This document shows positions 42,783 through 51,135 of a stretch of DNA of 64,000 bases, one piece after another. The notes under the pieces are model-generated. The model did no database searches and was not told the origin of the DNA. It saw only the letters and a list, made by a program, of their open reading frames with translations. Location of the stretch: the NCBI RefSeq assembly GCF_001602375.1, contig NZ_BCNY01000015.1:620001-684000 (forward strand). The letters are read 5' to 3'. Numbering within the stretch: position 1 is the first letter of the stretch; each line of letters starts with the position of its first letter. A program made the position numbers and the translations under genes. The DNA comes from Methanoculleus horonobensis. GTDB lineage: Archaea; Halobacteriota; Methanomicrobia; Methanomicrobiales; Methanoculleaceae.

Positions 42783-43559
42783 TCATTCCTCCCCGATGCG
42801 GCCGAGCGCCTCTTTTGCCGCGAGCATCGCCGCGCCCTGTTTGGTCCTTGCCTCGCCCTCTCCGAATGGAATTCCCCCGACCGTCACCCGTGCGGCCCAG
42901 ACCGGACAGCTCCCGGGCCCGGTCTGGCGGAAGGCGTACTCGAGTTCGCCGAGGTTCTCCCGGGCGACATGCTCCTGGAGCCGTCCGCGGTAGTTCCTGT
43001 GGGTATCGCACTCCGCGATCTCCTCCTCGAAGATCGCGAGCACCACGTCCCGCGCCACGTCGAGGCCCCGGTCGAGGTAGATCGCGCCGATCAGGGCTTC
43101 GAAGGCGTCTGCGACGATCGAGTCGGTCGGCGCCTGCCCGCGCCCCCGGACGGCGGCGTCGATGCCGAGGCCCTGCCGTCGAACGATCTCCGCGAGTTTG
43201 GTGTTTCTGGTCACCTGGAGCCTCCGGTTCATCTCGCCCGGGGGGAGGTCGTACTCGCCGTAAAGGTGGTCGGCTATGACGAAGTCGAGGACGTAGTTCC
43301 CCAGGAACTCGAGCCGTTCGTTGTCCTCGAACGTCGCTATGGGGTACTCTCTGCCGTTCGCGTACGACCGGTGGGTCAGCGCCCGGTCGTAGAGGGGGAG
43401 GGCGGTCTTCGCGACGTCGGTGATCCCGAAGGGGGCGCGGGCGAGGAGCGCACGCACCTCCGCTTCCCGGTCGAGGGCGACGGGCATCGGGCGTCGGGTG
43501 AGCCTCCTTCCGCAAAGGCCGCCGATACGAATTCTGGTCCAGAGGGTGGAGAGTTTCAT
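42783..43559 (-). CDS. rnc: Ribonuclease III with dsRNA-binding domain
   Basis: The 258-residue protein has the RNase III signature NERLEFLGNYVLDFVIADHL (about 78-97) with catalytic acidic residues there and in DSIVADAFEALIGAIYLDRG (about 145-164), followed by a C-terminal double-stranded RNA-binding domain (RNYRGRLQEHVARENLGELE, ARTKQGAAMLAAKEAL). RNase III is uncommon in archaea, so this was probably acquired. ATG 43559 fits a TATA-like TCTATAGA about 38 bp upstream; ATG 43487 would remove a basic 24-residue lead. Confidence 0.9.
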   Translation of the reverse strand: MKLSTLWTRIRIGGLCGRRLTRRPMPVALDREAEVRALLARAPFGITDVAKTALPLYDRALTHRSYANGREYPIATFEDNERLEFLGNYVLDFVIADHLYGEYDLPPGEMNRRLQVTRNTKLAEIVRRQGLGIDAAVRGRGQAPTDSIVADAFEALIGAIYLDRGLDVARDVVLAIFEEEIAECDTHRNYRGRLQEHVARENLGELEYAFRQTGPGSCPVWAARVTVGGIPFGEGEARTKQGAAMLAAKEALGRIGEE

Positions 43560-43685
43560 GTCCGTCGGGTGCAGGACGCCCTGCCGCTCTTCTCTATAGA
43601 ATGGCTTATCTTCTGCTGGATAAACTTTTGCCGGATACGGAGCATCCGGGAAACCTTTTCGTTGCCCCCGAAGAGATACTTACTC

Positions 43686-44498
43686 GTGGTGCTGCCGGAA
43701 GCGGGCGAGGCAGGCAGGTGGGTCTACCTGGACATCGAGTTCGGTTACGTCTACGGAACCTGCCGGGCGGTCATGATGCCGATCGAGATCGGTGCGGTTG
43801 TCCATAGGCCACAGGATGACAGCGTCCGCTATCTGGGCGAGCAGTTCTGCTACGACGTCGATGTCGAGATATGGAAGAAGGTGACCGACGGGTGCGGCAA
43901 GACCGTCGGCGTCGCGACGACCGTGGCGAACATGGGGCGCGGGGAGTACGGGAGGCCCTACAATCACTCCTACCGGATCCCGGGCGCCGGGGTGCCCGCG
44001 GCAAAGGCGACGGCACAAAGAGCATTTGCCGATCTCCGCCTCTTCATGGAGTCAATCGTCTCGGCCGGGGATGCCCGGGCAATCGTCGTCTTTGCCGCGA
44101 GCATGGAGAAACGAGCCTTCCGGGCCGCGGGCTTCTCGCTCGATGGGTGCATGCTGGTCGACCTCCAGCGGGAGATCCGGAGACACTTCAAGATGAAACA
44201 GGTTCTCTCCCTCGATCGCCTCGCCCGGCTCATCGATTTTTCCGCCGACGATTCCGTCGTCGCCTCGACGCACTTCAGGTACCCCGTCCCGCGGGAGTGC
44301 CGCCACATCCTCGCCGCCCACCGGGGGATGGGCGACGCCGTCCGGACGTTCCTGCTCGCACGCGAGTTCCAGGAGAATCGCCCGCATATCGAGGAGCGCA
44401 TCCGCCCTCTGATGGAGACCTGTGGGGGCGACGGCGAGGAGGGGGGCTGCCGGAAGGATTCGGCCGGAGGCGCCGCCGACGGTACGGCGGGAACCTGA
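43686..44498 (+). CDS. DEDD-like exonuclease-fold protein (putative)
   Basis: The roughly 270-residue protein has a LDIEFGYVYG motif near its N-terminus that looks like the first DxE motif of the DEDDh exonuclease family, and a late acidic stretch with STHFRYPVPRECRHILAAHR, but the intermediate motifs are not clear. C-terminal acidic/Gly-rich tail. Whether it is an active nuclease is open. Start is not certain: GTG 43686, GTG 43689 and TTG 43662 are candidates; none has a strong ribosome-binding site. It is divergent from RNase III and convergent with moeA. Confidence 0.6.
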   Translation: MVLPEAGEAGRWVYLDIEFGYVYGTCRAVMMPIEIGAVVHRPQDDSVRYLGEQFCYDVDVEIWKKVTDGCGKTVGVATTVANMGRGEYGRPYNHSYRIPGAGVPAAKATAQRAFADLRLFMESIVSAGDARAIVVFAASMEKRAFRAAGFSLDGCMLVDLQREIRRHFKMKQVLSLDRLARLIDFSADDSVVASTHFRYPVPRECRHILAAHRGMGDAVRTFLLAREFQENRPHIEERIRPLMETCGGDGEEGGCRKDSAGGAADGTAGT

Positions 44499-44512
44499 GC
44501 ATAAAACTCCCG

Positions 44513-45766
44513 TCAGGATCCGCCCTTCACCTGAAGTAGCTCTTTTCGTTCCTGCACCGGCTGTTCCGGCGTGGGTTTGCAGATTTCGTCCGGCTCCCGG
44601 TACGGCCCGGTCAGCAGAATGTCGACCTCAGCACCGTCGTCGATGCCTCCGGTGCCTGCGGGGACGTGCAGGTAAGCATCTGCACGCACCAGTGCCATCT
44701 GCGGCCCGGCCCCCCGCGGCAGGGGGGTCGCGACGTGCCCGTCGCCGGTCCGGGAGACGGTGAGGAGGACGAACTCGTCGTAGCCGGGGTCGGTCGTGAC
44801 CGTTCCGGCGAGCCGGACGCGGAGGCGCTCCAGCGGCCGGGGATGAAACCCCCATGCCGCGAGCAGCGGAAGGGCGAGTTCCCGCACGGCTGTCAGGGCG
44901 GCGATCGGGTAGCCGGGGAGCCCGATGACCGGTTTGCCGTCGATGCGGCCGATGATGGCCGGTGCGCCCGGCCTCATCGCGACGCCGTGGACGAGCACCT
45001 CGCCGAGGTCGCCGATGACGGCGGCGGTGAAGTCCCGTGTGCCTGCCGACGACCCGGCGGAGATCAGGAGGAGATCGTTTTCGCGAACGCCGTTCTTGAT
45101 GGCCTGCCGGAGCAGTACGGGGTCGTCGCGGACGATTCCGTAGCGTGTGCAGGTGGCGCCGGCCTCGCCGAGCATTGCCGCGCTAACGGCGGTGTTACTC
45201 TCGACGGCCCCTCCCGGCCCCGGGCACTCGCCTGCCGGTACCAGTTCGCTCCCCGTCGGGATGAGGCCGACCTTCACCTCCCGCACGTCCACCGCGGCGA
45301 TCCCGCAGGAGAGGAGCGCCCCGATATCGCAGGGGCGTATCCGGTGCCCGGCCGGGAGGATCGGGTCGCCCTGCCGGATCTCCGAGCCGGCCGGATGGAT
45401 ATGCTCTCCCGGGAGCACCGCTCTCTTCGTGCTCCAGGCCCCGTCTCTGACGACGTCCTCGATCATGACGACCGCATCGTAGCCGGGAGGGATCGCGTTT
45501 CCCGTGTTCACCCGGTGCGGGTTCCTGAGCGGGACGGGGCTCCCGCCGCCCGCACCGGTGGTCTCGCCGCTCACGACGGCAAACCCGTCCCTTGCGGCGA
45601 TCTCTGTTGCCGGGACCGTCAGGAGCGAGTATACGGGCCCTGCCGTCACCCGTCCGGCCGTCCCGGCAACCGGGAGGGTAGCGACCCGGTCGGGGCAGGG
45701 GAAGGCCGAGCGCATCATCGCCCGGACTTCCGCGAGCGGTCTTGACGCGAGGCGCCGCCTCACCAT
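44513..45766 (-). CDS. moeA: Molybdopterin molybdenumtransferase MoeA
   Basis: The 417-residue protein has MoeA motifs: TEIAARDGFAV (about 54-64), NTGNAIPPGYDAVVMIEDV, GSEIRQGDPILPAG, GLIPTGSELV, SNTAVSAAML, SAGSSAGTRDFT and GLPGYPIAALTAV. It inserts molybdenum (or tungsten) into molybdopterin. It lies immediately downstream of fwdDBAC, whose FwdB needs that cofactor, but a T7 run separates it from fwdC, so it may have its own promoter. Confidence 0.93.
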   Translation of the reverse strand: MVRRRLASRPLAEVRAMMRSAFPCPDRVATLPVAGTAGRVTAGPVYSLLTVPATEIAARDGFAVVSGETTGAGGGSPVPLRNPHRVNTGNAIPPGYDAVVMIEDVVRDGAWSTKRAVLPGEHIHPAGSEIRQGDPILPAGHRIRPCDIGALLSCGIAAVDVREVKVGLIPTGSELVPAGECPGPGGAVESNTAVSAAMLGEAGATCTRYGIVRDDPVLLRQAIKNGVRENDLLLISAGSSAGTRDFTAAVIGDLGEVLVHGVAMRPGAPAIIGRIDGKPVIGLPGYPIAALTAVRELALPLLAAWGFHPRPLERLRVRLAGTVTTDPGYDEFVLLTVSRTGDGHVATPLPRGAGPQMALVRADAYLHVPAGTGGIDDGAEVDILLTGPYREPDEICKPTPEQPVQERKELLQVKGGS

Positions 45767-45817
45767 GGCGTTATACCCATATCATCGCCTCTTCCCGGCG
45801 GCGCCGGCCGCTTTCGC

Positions 45818-45824
45818 AAAAAAA
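45818..45824 (-). terminator. T7 run after fwdC
   Basis: Seven A on the plus strand (T7 on the minus strand) begin one base after the fwdC stop. It would end the fwd transcript before moeA. Confidence 0.5.
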
Positions 45825-45825
45825 G

Positions 45826-46626
45826 TTAGATCCGGGTGTAGAGGTTCGCATACACCGTCTTGCCCTTGGAGACCGGGTGGCGTTCGCCGAGGTCGCCGAT
45901 GTAGTGGGCGAAGCGGGCGGTCTGGCCGTCGACCTCCTGCTCGACCTCGCCGACCATCTGGAATCCCGGGAGCGGGTTCTCGATCGTCCCGTAGACGTAG
46001 ATGTCGCCTTTCACCATCTGTCCGCCGACGCGGCCCTTGGCGTTGCCCTTGACGATGACGGTGCCGCCTTCGCCGTGAGTGGAGACGTGAATGTCCGCGT
46101 CGCCGCCGATGACGATCGTCCCGCCGTTGATGAACGTGGCGGTATCGTTCGCGACGCTCCCGGCGACCCGGATCAGCCCGCCCTGCATGCCGCGCCACTC
46201 GCCGCGGGGGGATGAGCCCAGGTGGCTCCCGGCGTTTCCGTCGACGACGAGTTCGCCGCCTTCCATCCCGATGCCGCAGAACGAGTCGACGTTCCCTTTG
46301 ACGTAGATCTTCCCGCCTTTCATCCAGCCGCCGATGTACATATCGGCGTTGCCTTCGATGACGATCTCGCCGGCGGTCATCTGCTGCCCGATCCTTTTGA
46401 CACGGGTGCAGTCTCCCCGGAGGATGATCTTCGTCTCTTCGGCTGTCGGTGCACCGTCGCCCTCGACGGTGAAGTACTTCCCGAGCGGGCTCTTCTGCTT
46501 GCCTTCCCAGACATCAAGGGCAGTTATCTCGGCGGCTTTCTTGCCTGCAAAGTTGTCCGGAGTGATGTTCTGCCCCTCAAGCATGAGCTCGGGGGGGTTG
46601 GTCAGGGTGAGGATTACTGTCTTCAT
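45826..46626 (-). CDS. fwdC: Formylmethanofuran dehydrogenase subunit C
   Basis: The 266-residue subunit is a GXGXG beta-helix: GNADMYIGGWMKGGKIYVKG, GNVDSFCGIGMEGG, GNAGSHLGSSPRGEWRGMQG and GSVANDTATFINGG (about 100-190), a structure homologous to the glutamate synthase domain at 10419-11156. In the Fwd complex it packs against FwdA/B and helps guide substrate. ATG 46626 is used; the frame runs 28 codons further upstream. It is the last gene of fwdDBAC. Confidence 0.95.
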   Translation of the reverse strand: MKTVILTLTNPPELMLEGQNITPDNFAGKKAAEITALDVWEGKQKSPLGKYFTVEGDGAPTAEETKIILRGDCTRVKRIGQQMTAGEIVIEGNADMYIGGWMKGGKIYVKGNVDSFCGIGMEGGELVVDGNAGSHLGSSPRGEWRGMQGGLIRVAGSVANDTATFINGGTIVIGGDADIHVSTHGEGGTVIVKGNAKGRVGGQMVKGDIYVYGTIENPLPGFQMVGEVEQEVDGQTARFAHYIGDLGERHPVSKGKTVYANLYTRI

Positions 46627-46639
46627 GCTTCTCATCACC

Positions 46640-48352
46640 TCATTGTGTCGTATCGACCTCGATAACCCGCGGGTTGTGGAGATGCTCTTCGAAGAGCGAG
46701 TAGTTGTCAAGTTTCACGCTGTAGTGCCGGAGGAAGTGCTCGTAGATGTCTCTCTGCACCTGTGCGTTCTCCGGAACCTTCACGTCGACCCAGATCGTCC
46801 GCTTCGCGGGCTCCGCGATGACTTCGCCGTTCCGGACGGTCACGATGCCGTCTTTGACGAGCCCGGCGCACCGCGAGAAAGCCTTCTCGATATCCGCCGG
46901 GTCGGAGGGCATATTCTCGGGGTTGAGGGCGTAGACGGCGATATCGGCATCCATACCGGGGGCGAGCCCGCCATAGGTGTTGCTGATGCCGAGCGCCTTT
47001 GCCGGCCCCGCCCGGGTCATCTGTGCGATCTCGTAGAGGCCGAGTTCGCGATCGATACCGTCGATGGAGGTCGCGTCGATCGTCTTGTCAAGCCACTTGA
47101 ACGTCTTCATCGTCTCGTCACGCGCAGCCCTGCTCATCAGCCAGGTGATGACGCGCGGGTAGCGGGTGAACGGTCCGGCGTTCGGGTGGTCGGTGGTGAT
47201 GAACGTCCGCATCATGTCCTTGGAGAAGAGCGCCAGCTCCAGGCCGACCGCCCACTGGATGGTGCAGACCTTGACCTTCGGGCTGTAGATGTAGGGGACG
47301 ACGCCTGCAGCGGTCTCGAGTTCCACGTCTACGTTCGCCCACTTCAGGTGGTTGAGGGAGCAGAGGTGGTGCTCGAACGGCCCGTCGGCGGTCATGGTTG
47401 TGGTCTCGTCGAGGGTCACCTGCCCGATATCGATGGTGAGGTTGTCGTGGGCGTTCACGTAGTCCATCACGTCTTTTGCCCGGGATTCGAAGTTCCCCCA
47501 GGAGTCGCCGCCGTAGGAGTGGAACTGGAGGTGCGTGAGGTGCAGCACCTGCTCGCGGCCGAAGTCGTTCTTCGGGGCGTAGCCCTCGGCGAGTTTGAGC
47601 GACTCGAGCGTGTCGACGTAGTTGCCCGGGTTCCCGAGGTTGTTACAGTGCAGGTGCACTGAGTGCGGGAGGCCGAGGTGCTCGTTCGTCTCGATGAGCC
47701 CCTTCACGATCTCTGCCGGCGTGATGTCGAAGTAGGGAACCGGGTCGTGGATGTTCACGCAGTTCAGGCCCCATCCCCAGGCTTCGGAGCCGCCGGGGTT
47801 GACGACCTTGATGCCGAACCCGCGGGTTGCCCGGAGGAGCCAGGCGGTATACGCGGCGTTGTTCTCGATCTCGTTATTTTTGAGGTATTCAAGGGTGAAC
47901 CAGTTATTCCCGAAGACCGGCATCGCGGCGATGTCGATGATCGGGGTATCCCGGATCTCTTCGTGGACGTGCGGGGAGTGGAGCGGGGGCATCGCCGCCT
48001 CGTTGACGAAGACGTAGCCCATCCGCGCGTAGTCGTAGCCGGTCTTGAACGTCGAGGGGACGGAGGAGCCCATCTCCATGCGGCTGCACGTAGGGGATTT
48101 GTGGGGGCTCTTGAAGAGTTTGTCCTCCGGCCGGAAGAGCCGGCCGACGTTCACCTTCGGCCCGACCACGTGAGAGTGGACGTCGACGCCGCCCGCCATC
48201 ACGGTCATGCCGGTCGCGTCGATCGTCTTCGGGCTGGCGAGAAGACTGGTCTCGACGATCTTGCCGTCCTTGACTCCGATGTCCATGCGGTCGCCCTTGA
48301 TCCCCTGCAGGGGATCGAAGACGAACCCGTTCCTGATCAGTAGTTCGCTCAT
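46640..48352 (-). CDS. fwdA: Formylmethanofuran dehydrogenase subunit A
   Basis: The 570-residue amidohydrolase-family subunit has the metal-binding HSHVVG motif (MTVMAGGVDVHSHVVGPKVN, about 49-68), NNWFTLEYLKNNEIENNAAY, LHCNNLGNPGNY and HLTHLQFHSYGG. It condenses formate with methanofuran at a binuclear zinc site, receiving formate through a tunnel from FwdB. It lies three bases after fwdB and 13 before fwdC. Confidence 0.97.
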   Translation of the reverse strand: MSELLIRNGFVFDPLQGIKGDRMDIGVKDGKIVETSLLASPKTIDATGMTVMAGGVDVHSHVVGPKVNVGRLFRPEDKLFKSPHKSPTCSRMEMGSSVPSTFKTGYDYARMGYVFVNEAAMPPLHSPHVHEEIRDTPIIDIAAMPVFGNNWFTLEYLKNNEIENNAAYTAWLLRATRGFGIKVVNPGGSEAWGWGLNCVNIHDPVPYFDITPAEIVKGLIETNEHLGLPHSVHLHCNNLGNPGNYVDTLESLKLAEGYAPKNDFGREQVLHLTHLQFHSYGGDSWGNFESRAKDVMDYVNAHDNLTIDIGQVTLDETTTMTADGPFEHHLCSLNHLKWANVDVELETAAGVVPYIYSPKVKVCTIQWAVGLELALFSKDMMRTFITTDHPNAGPFTRYPRVITWLMSRAARDETMKTFKWLDKTIDATSIDGIDRELGLYEIAQMTRAGPAKALGISNTYGGLAPGMDADIAVYALNPENMPSDPADIEKAFSRCAGLVKDGIVTVRNGEVIAEPAKRTIWVDVKVPENAQVQRDIYEHFLRHYSVKLDNYSLFEEHLHNPRVIEVDTTQ

Positions 48353-48355
48353 GCT

Positions 48356-49726
48356 TCACTCCTCCGCGCGGACGCCGGCCGGTGCGGCCTTTGCCGGTCC
48401 TTTCGCAGCCTCTTCGGCATCCAGTTCAGAGAGTCTCTTATGAATCCGCTCGAAGAGCTCCTCGTCGCTGATGACGCCTTCGGGCGGGTCGATGACCTTG
48501 CGGTACTGGATCGGGACGTTGTCCATCCGGTAAACAATGCCCGGAACCTCGACCCCGACGATGCCCACCGGAATATGGAGGTCGGAGATCTCGCTCGCCA
48601 TGCAGATGTTCGGGTCGATGGTGATCCAGGGGTGCTTCCGGAGGTGCTTGACCGCCTCGATCGGGAAGTGGGCGCCGGCATCGGTTCCGATGTTGATGAA
48701 AGCGTCCACCTCGTCGCGCATGGCAAGATCGACGGAACTCGTCTCGCCGGGGTTCATGTGGGCGATATCTTTCTTCGTCAGGTCGAGACAGTAGGGGTAG
48801 CCATACTGCCATGACCAGACCGCGCCCGGCCCGGTGATGTTGTAGTGGCCCCGCATCGCCATGATCGTCCACTTGGTGTGGTCGTTCAAGTCGCGGGTCA
48901 GGCTGATGGCGATGTCCACGTTGTGGTTCCGGCCGTCGGAGTGGCAGAGGCCCATGCCGTAGAAGATGGTGCCGAACCGGGCCTTCTTCATGATATTGGC
49001 GACCTCGAGGATCTGCTCGCGCTTGATCCCGGCAACCTCGGCGGGGATCTCGTGGCCGCGGATGGCGGTGCGGAACGCGTTGAAGAGGTCGTAGTCGTGC
49101 CCCTGCTTCACCTGCAGGTAGATGTCCGCCACCTGGGCGGTGTCGGTGTGGCGGGGGTCGATGACGATGATCTTGCGGCTCTTGTGGCCCTTGCCGGTGA
49201 AGAAGCCGCGGGGGAAGATCGAGTAGCGGGACATGTGCCGCGGGTGGGCGTGGGCGGGGTTTGCGCCCCAGTAGACGATGACGTCCGCCCGGTTCTTCGT
49301 CTCGCCGAGGGTGCAGCTCGGGTAGCCGTTGTCGAATATGGCTAAAAATGAGCTCCCGTGGCAGATGGACGCGCAGTTGTCGAGCACGGCCCCCGCTCTC
49401 TCGGCGACCTTGGCCGCGGCGGCCATGCCCTCGCAGTTGGTCGACCCGAACCCGTAGATCAGGGGTTTCTTTGCGTTGTAGAGGACTTTCGCCGCGTAGT
49501 CGACCGCCTCATCGTAGGAGATATCCTTGTAGGTGCCGTCCGGCTGGCGGAGACGGGGCAGTTTGACCCTCTCGCCACCCGTTGCGTGGTGGAAGATCTG
49601 GTTGCCGATGGCACAGGCATTCTCCACCTCGAGGATCTTTTTTCCGTCGTCCGATACGGTCACGACAAGGTCGTCGCAGCAGACGCCGCAGTAGGGGCAT
49701 CCGACATTCTCAATCTTCTTTGGCAT
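48356..49726 (-). CDS. fwdB: Formylmethanofuran dehydrogenase subunit B (Mo/W-bisPGD)
   Basis: The 456-residue catalytic subunit has an N-terminal 4Fe-4S motif CPYCGVCCDDLVV (10-22), and DNCASICHGSS (about 116-126) whose Cys is the tungsten/molybdenum ligand (selenocysteine in some relatives; an ordinary TGC/TGT here, so no SECIS is needed). Further motifs are YWGANPAHAHPRHMSRY, VIDPRHTDTAQVAD and DAGAHFPIEAV. It reduces CO2 to formate with ferredoxin electrons. The C-terminus is an Ala/Pro-rich tail. Confidence 0.97.
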   Translation of the reverse strand: MPKKIENVGCPYCGVCCDDLVVTVSDDGKKILEVENACAIGNQIFHHATGGERVKLPRLRQPDGTYKDISYDEAVDYAAKVLYNAKKPLIYGFGSTNCEGMAAAAKVAERAGAVLDNCASICHGSSFLAIFDNGYPSCTLGETKNRADVIVYWGANPAHAHPRHMSRYSIFPRGFFTGKGHKSRKIIVIDPRHTDTAQVADIYLQVKQGHDYDLFNAFRTAIRGHEIPAEVAGIKREQILEVANIMKKARFGTIFYGMGLCHSDGRNHNVDIAISLTRDLNDHTKWTIMAMRGHYNITGPGAVWSWQYGYPYCLDLTKKDIAHMNPGETSSVDLAMRDEVDAFINIGTDAGAHFPIEAVKHLRKHPWITIDPNICMASEISDLHIPVGIVGVEVPGIVYRMDNVPIQYRKVIDPPEGVISDEELFERIHKRLSELDAEEAAKGPAKAAPAGVRAEE

Positions 49727-50139
49727 TACTGATCACCTCTCCACATCCCGACGGCTCCCTGGACGAGTTCGAGCGCGCTCTTGCGCCTCTCCCCGTTCAC
49801 CGACTCGACCGTCACGGGGAAACCGCTGTACTGCGGCTCCCCGGTCGCCTGGGTCCGGGGAGGTACCACCTGGTTTGCCCAGACACCCTGCGGGATGAAT
49901 GCAAGGCCAGGGTAGAGCGACTGACGCCCTTTGACGGCCTTGACGACCACGCTTCCGCATTCACTCGTCACCCGTACCAGCTGGTTCGGAACCAGGCCGA
50001 GCGCCTTAACGTCGTCGTCGTGCATCTCGATGATCGAGCAGGCCTCGAAGTATTCCGGGGTCGTTTTGCCCTTTTCCATCGCAACGCCTTCTTCGATGGA
50101 GCGCTGAGTGATCATGTTCAGTGTAATCCTGTTCGCCAT
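49726..50139 (-). CDS. fwdD: Formylmethanofuran dehydrogenase subunit D
   Basis: The 137-residue subunit corresponds to the C-terminal molybdopterin-dinucleotide-binding barrel that in other formate dehydrogenases is fused to the catalytic chain: ITLNMITQRSIEEGVAMEKG, CSIIEMHDDDVKALGLVPNQ and VWANQVVPPRTQATGEPQYS. It is the first gene of fwdDBAC; its stop overlaps the fwdB start by one base. A leader of about 200 nt with three stem-loops precedes it. Confidence 0.95.
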   Translation of the reverse strand: MANRITLNMITQRSIEEGVAMEKGKTTPEYFEACSIIEMHDDDVKALGLVPNQLVRVTSECGSVVVKAVKGRQSLYPGLAFIPQGVWANQVVPPRTQATGEPQYSGFPVTVESVNGERRKSALELVQGAVGMWRGDQ

Positions 50140-50390
50140 GGTTTTGCCTCGATGTAGTTGGAAAGACCGGTCTTCCGGGTTTTCGGGAGACCGGCCGCGT
50201 AGGATACGGTAACCCCGGCAACACCCGTCATCGGGTACTCCGTTCTGGGAGGGTCTACCGGGATTCTCTGTACCCGGCGAGCAGAGCCTTCCGGCATGGT
50301 GCGGCCCTGCTCACCCGAGGAAACGAAACATCCGGGCGGAGCACCGGGCGGATCGTTTTGTCATAACTTGTAATGTTTTGTATTTAACCA
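50140..50390 (-). promoter_or_regulatory. Promoter and structured 5' leader of the fwd operon
   Basis: A TATA-like TTAAATA (50381-50387, minus strand) predicts transcription starting near 50357, a leader of about 215 nt. Three stem-loops lie in it: 13-bp arms 50276-50288 / 50303-50315 with a 14-nt loop (one G-U pair at most in each strand reading); ACCCG/CGGGT at 50223-50227 / 50232-50236; and CCGGTCT/AGACCGG at 50167-50173 / 50188-50194, ending 28 bases before the start codon. No known riboswitch class was recognised. Confidence 0.55.
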
Positions 50391-50599
50391 TTCCGGATTT
50401 GTAAGCAACTAAAGATTACAGGCTTTACATCCTGGTTTTTTAAATGGATTGTTTTTTACCGGATGGGTTGATCCGCAATGCGTTGCAGAATGGCCGGATC
50501 ACCGGCCGCCGCCGGTCGAGAGTGCGAGAGTCGCAGAATGGGGGGCATGGCGTGGCGGGTGAGGAGTATGCCCTTTTGCCCGGGGTAGACCTGATTGTA

Positions 50600-50722
50600 G
50601 ATGTGCTATATACGGAAGTCCTTTTTACATCTTGCCGATGTCATGATCTTTTAACAAACGGCGGTCTGGGTATCTGGTTCTCCGGGAATCCTCCCCGGAG
50701 AGGGGTAGGATTATATATTTTT
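50600..50722 (+). ncRNA. Candidate small RNA between fwd and mcr promoters
   Basis: GCTATATACGG near 50603-50613 is TATA-like, and about 80 bases later a strong hairpin TCTCCGGG / CCCGGAGA (50679-50686 / 50694-50701) precedes an AT-rich stretch ending in T5. This could be a short independent transcript of about 90 nt or the end of one; nothing beyond the signals supports it. Confidence 0.2.
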
Positions 50723-50935
50723 GTGCCCAACCGATATAATCAGGTACAGTTGAATCTTTTTCGGTGTGACAATTTTAATTATTGCTATTACTATTGTTCC
50801 ACGTAATATTTAATATGTCCCTCCTGCCCGCCTCCTCTCCAGGGCGATAACGCCTTTTGGGCAGTGGGGAGAAACCCTTTTTAATGATCGGGTTCAACTA
50901 TCTAACCAATTGAATCCCGATTTTAAAATATCCGA

Positions 50936-51135
50936 TTCGAAATATATTTGATATTAATATTACTTTTTGCAAAAAAATCAGTCTTATTTCGCAAATTTTA
51001 TTAATAGCTCTCCTTCTACTCTTATAGTCCCTTTTGGGACGTGCAGTAGCGGCCTTCTGGGATCTAGAACAGATGACTGTCTCGATCTCTTGCATGAACG
51101 GAACGTATTGAACAAGGGTAAAAGGATGAAATACT
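50936..51135 (+). promoter_or_regulatory. AT-rich promoter and leader of mcrBDGA
   Basis: The region is very AT-rich (GATATTAATATTAC near 50950-50963; TTTTATTAATAG near 50996-51007 is the best TATA-like site). A leader of about 110 nt follows, with a perfect stem-loop GTCCC-TTTT-GGGAC (51027-51040). AAAGGATGA precedes the mcrB ATG at 51136. Confidence 0.6.

Noticed and set aside
48356-49726. Selenocysteine in FwdB
   Set aside because: The ligand position is encoded by an ordinary Cys codon and the frame contains no in-frame TGA.
50444-50806. A 120-codon plus-strand frame between fwd and mcr
   Set aside because: It crosses promoter-like AT-rich sequence and a strong hairpin, has no family match and an unnatural residue mix at the C-terminus (Asn/Tyr/Cys runs).
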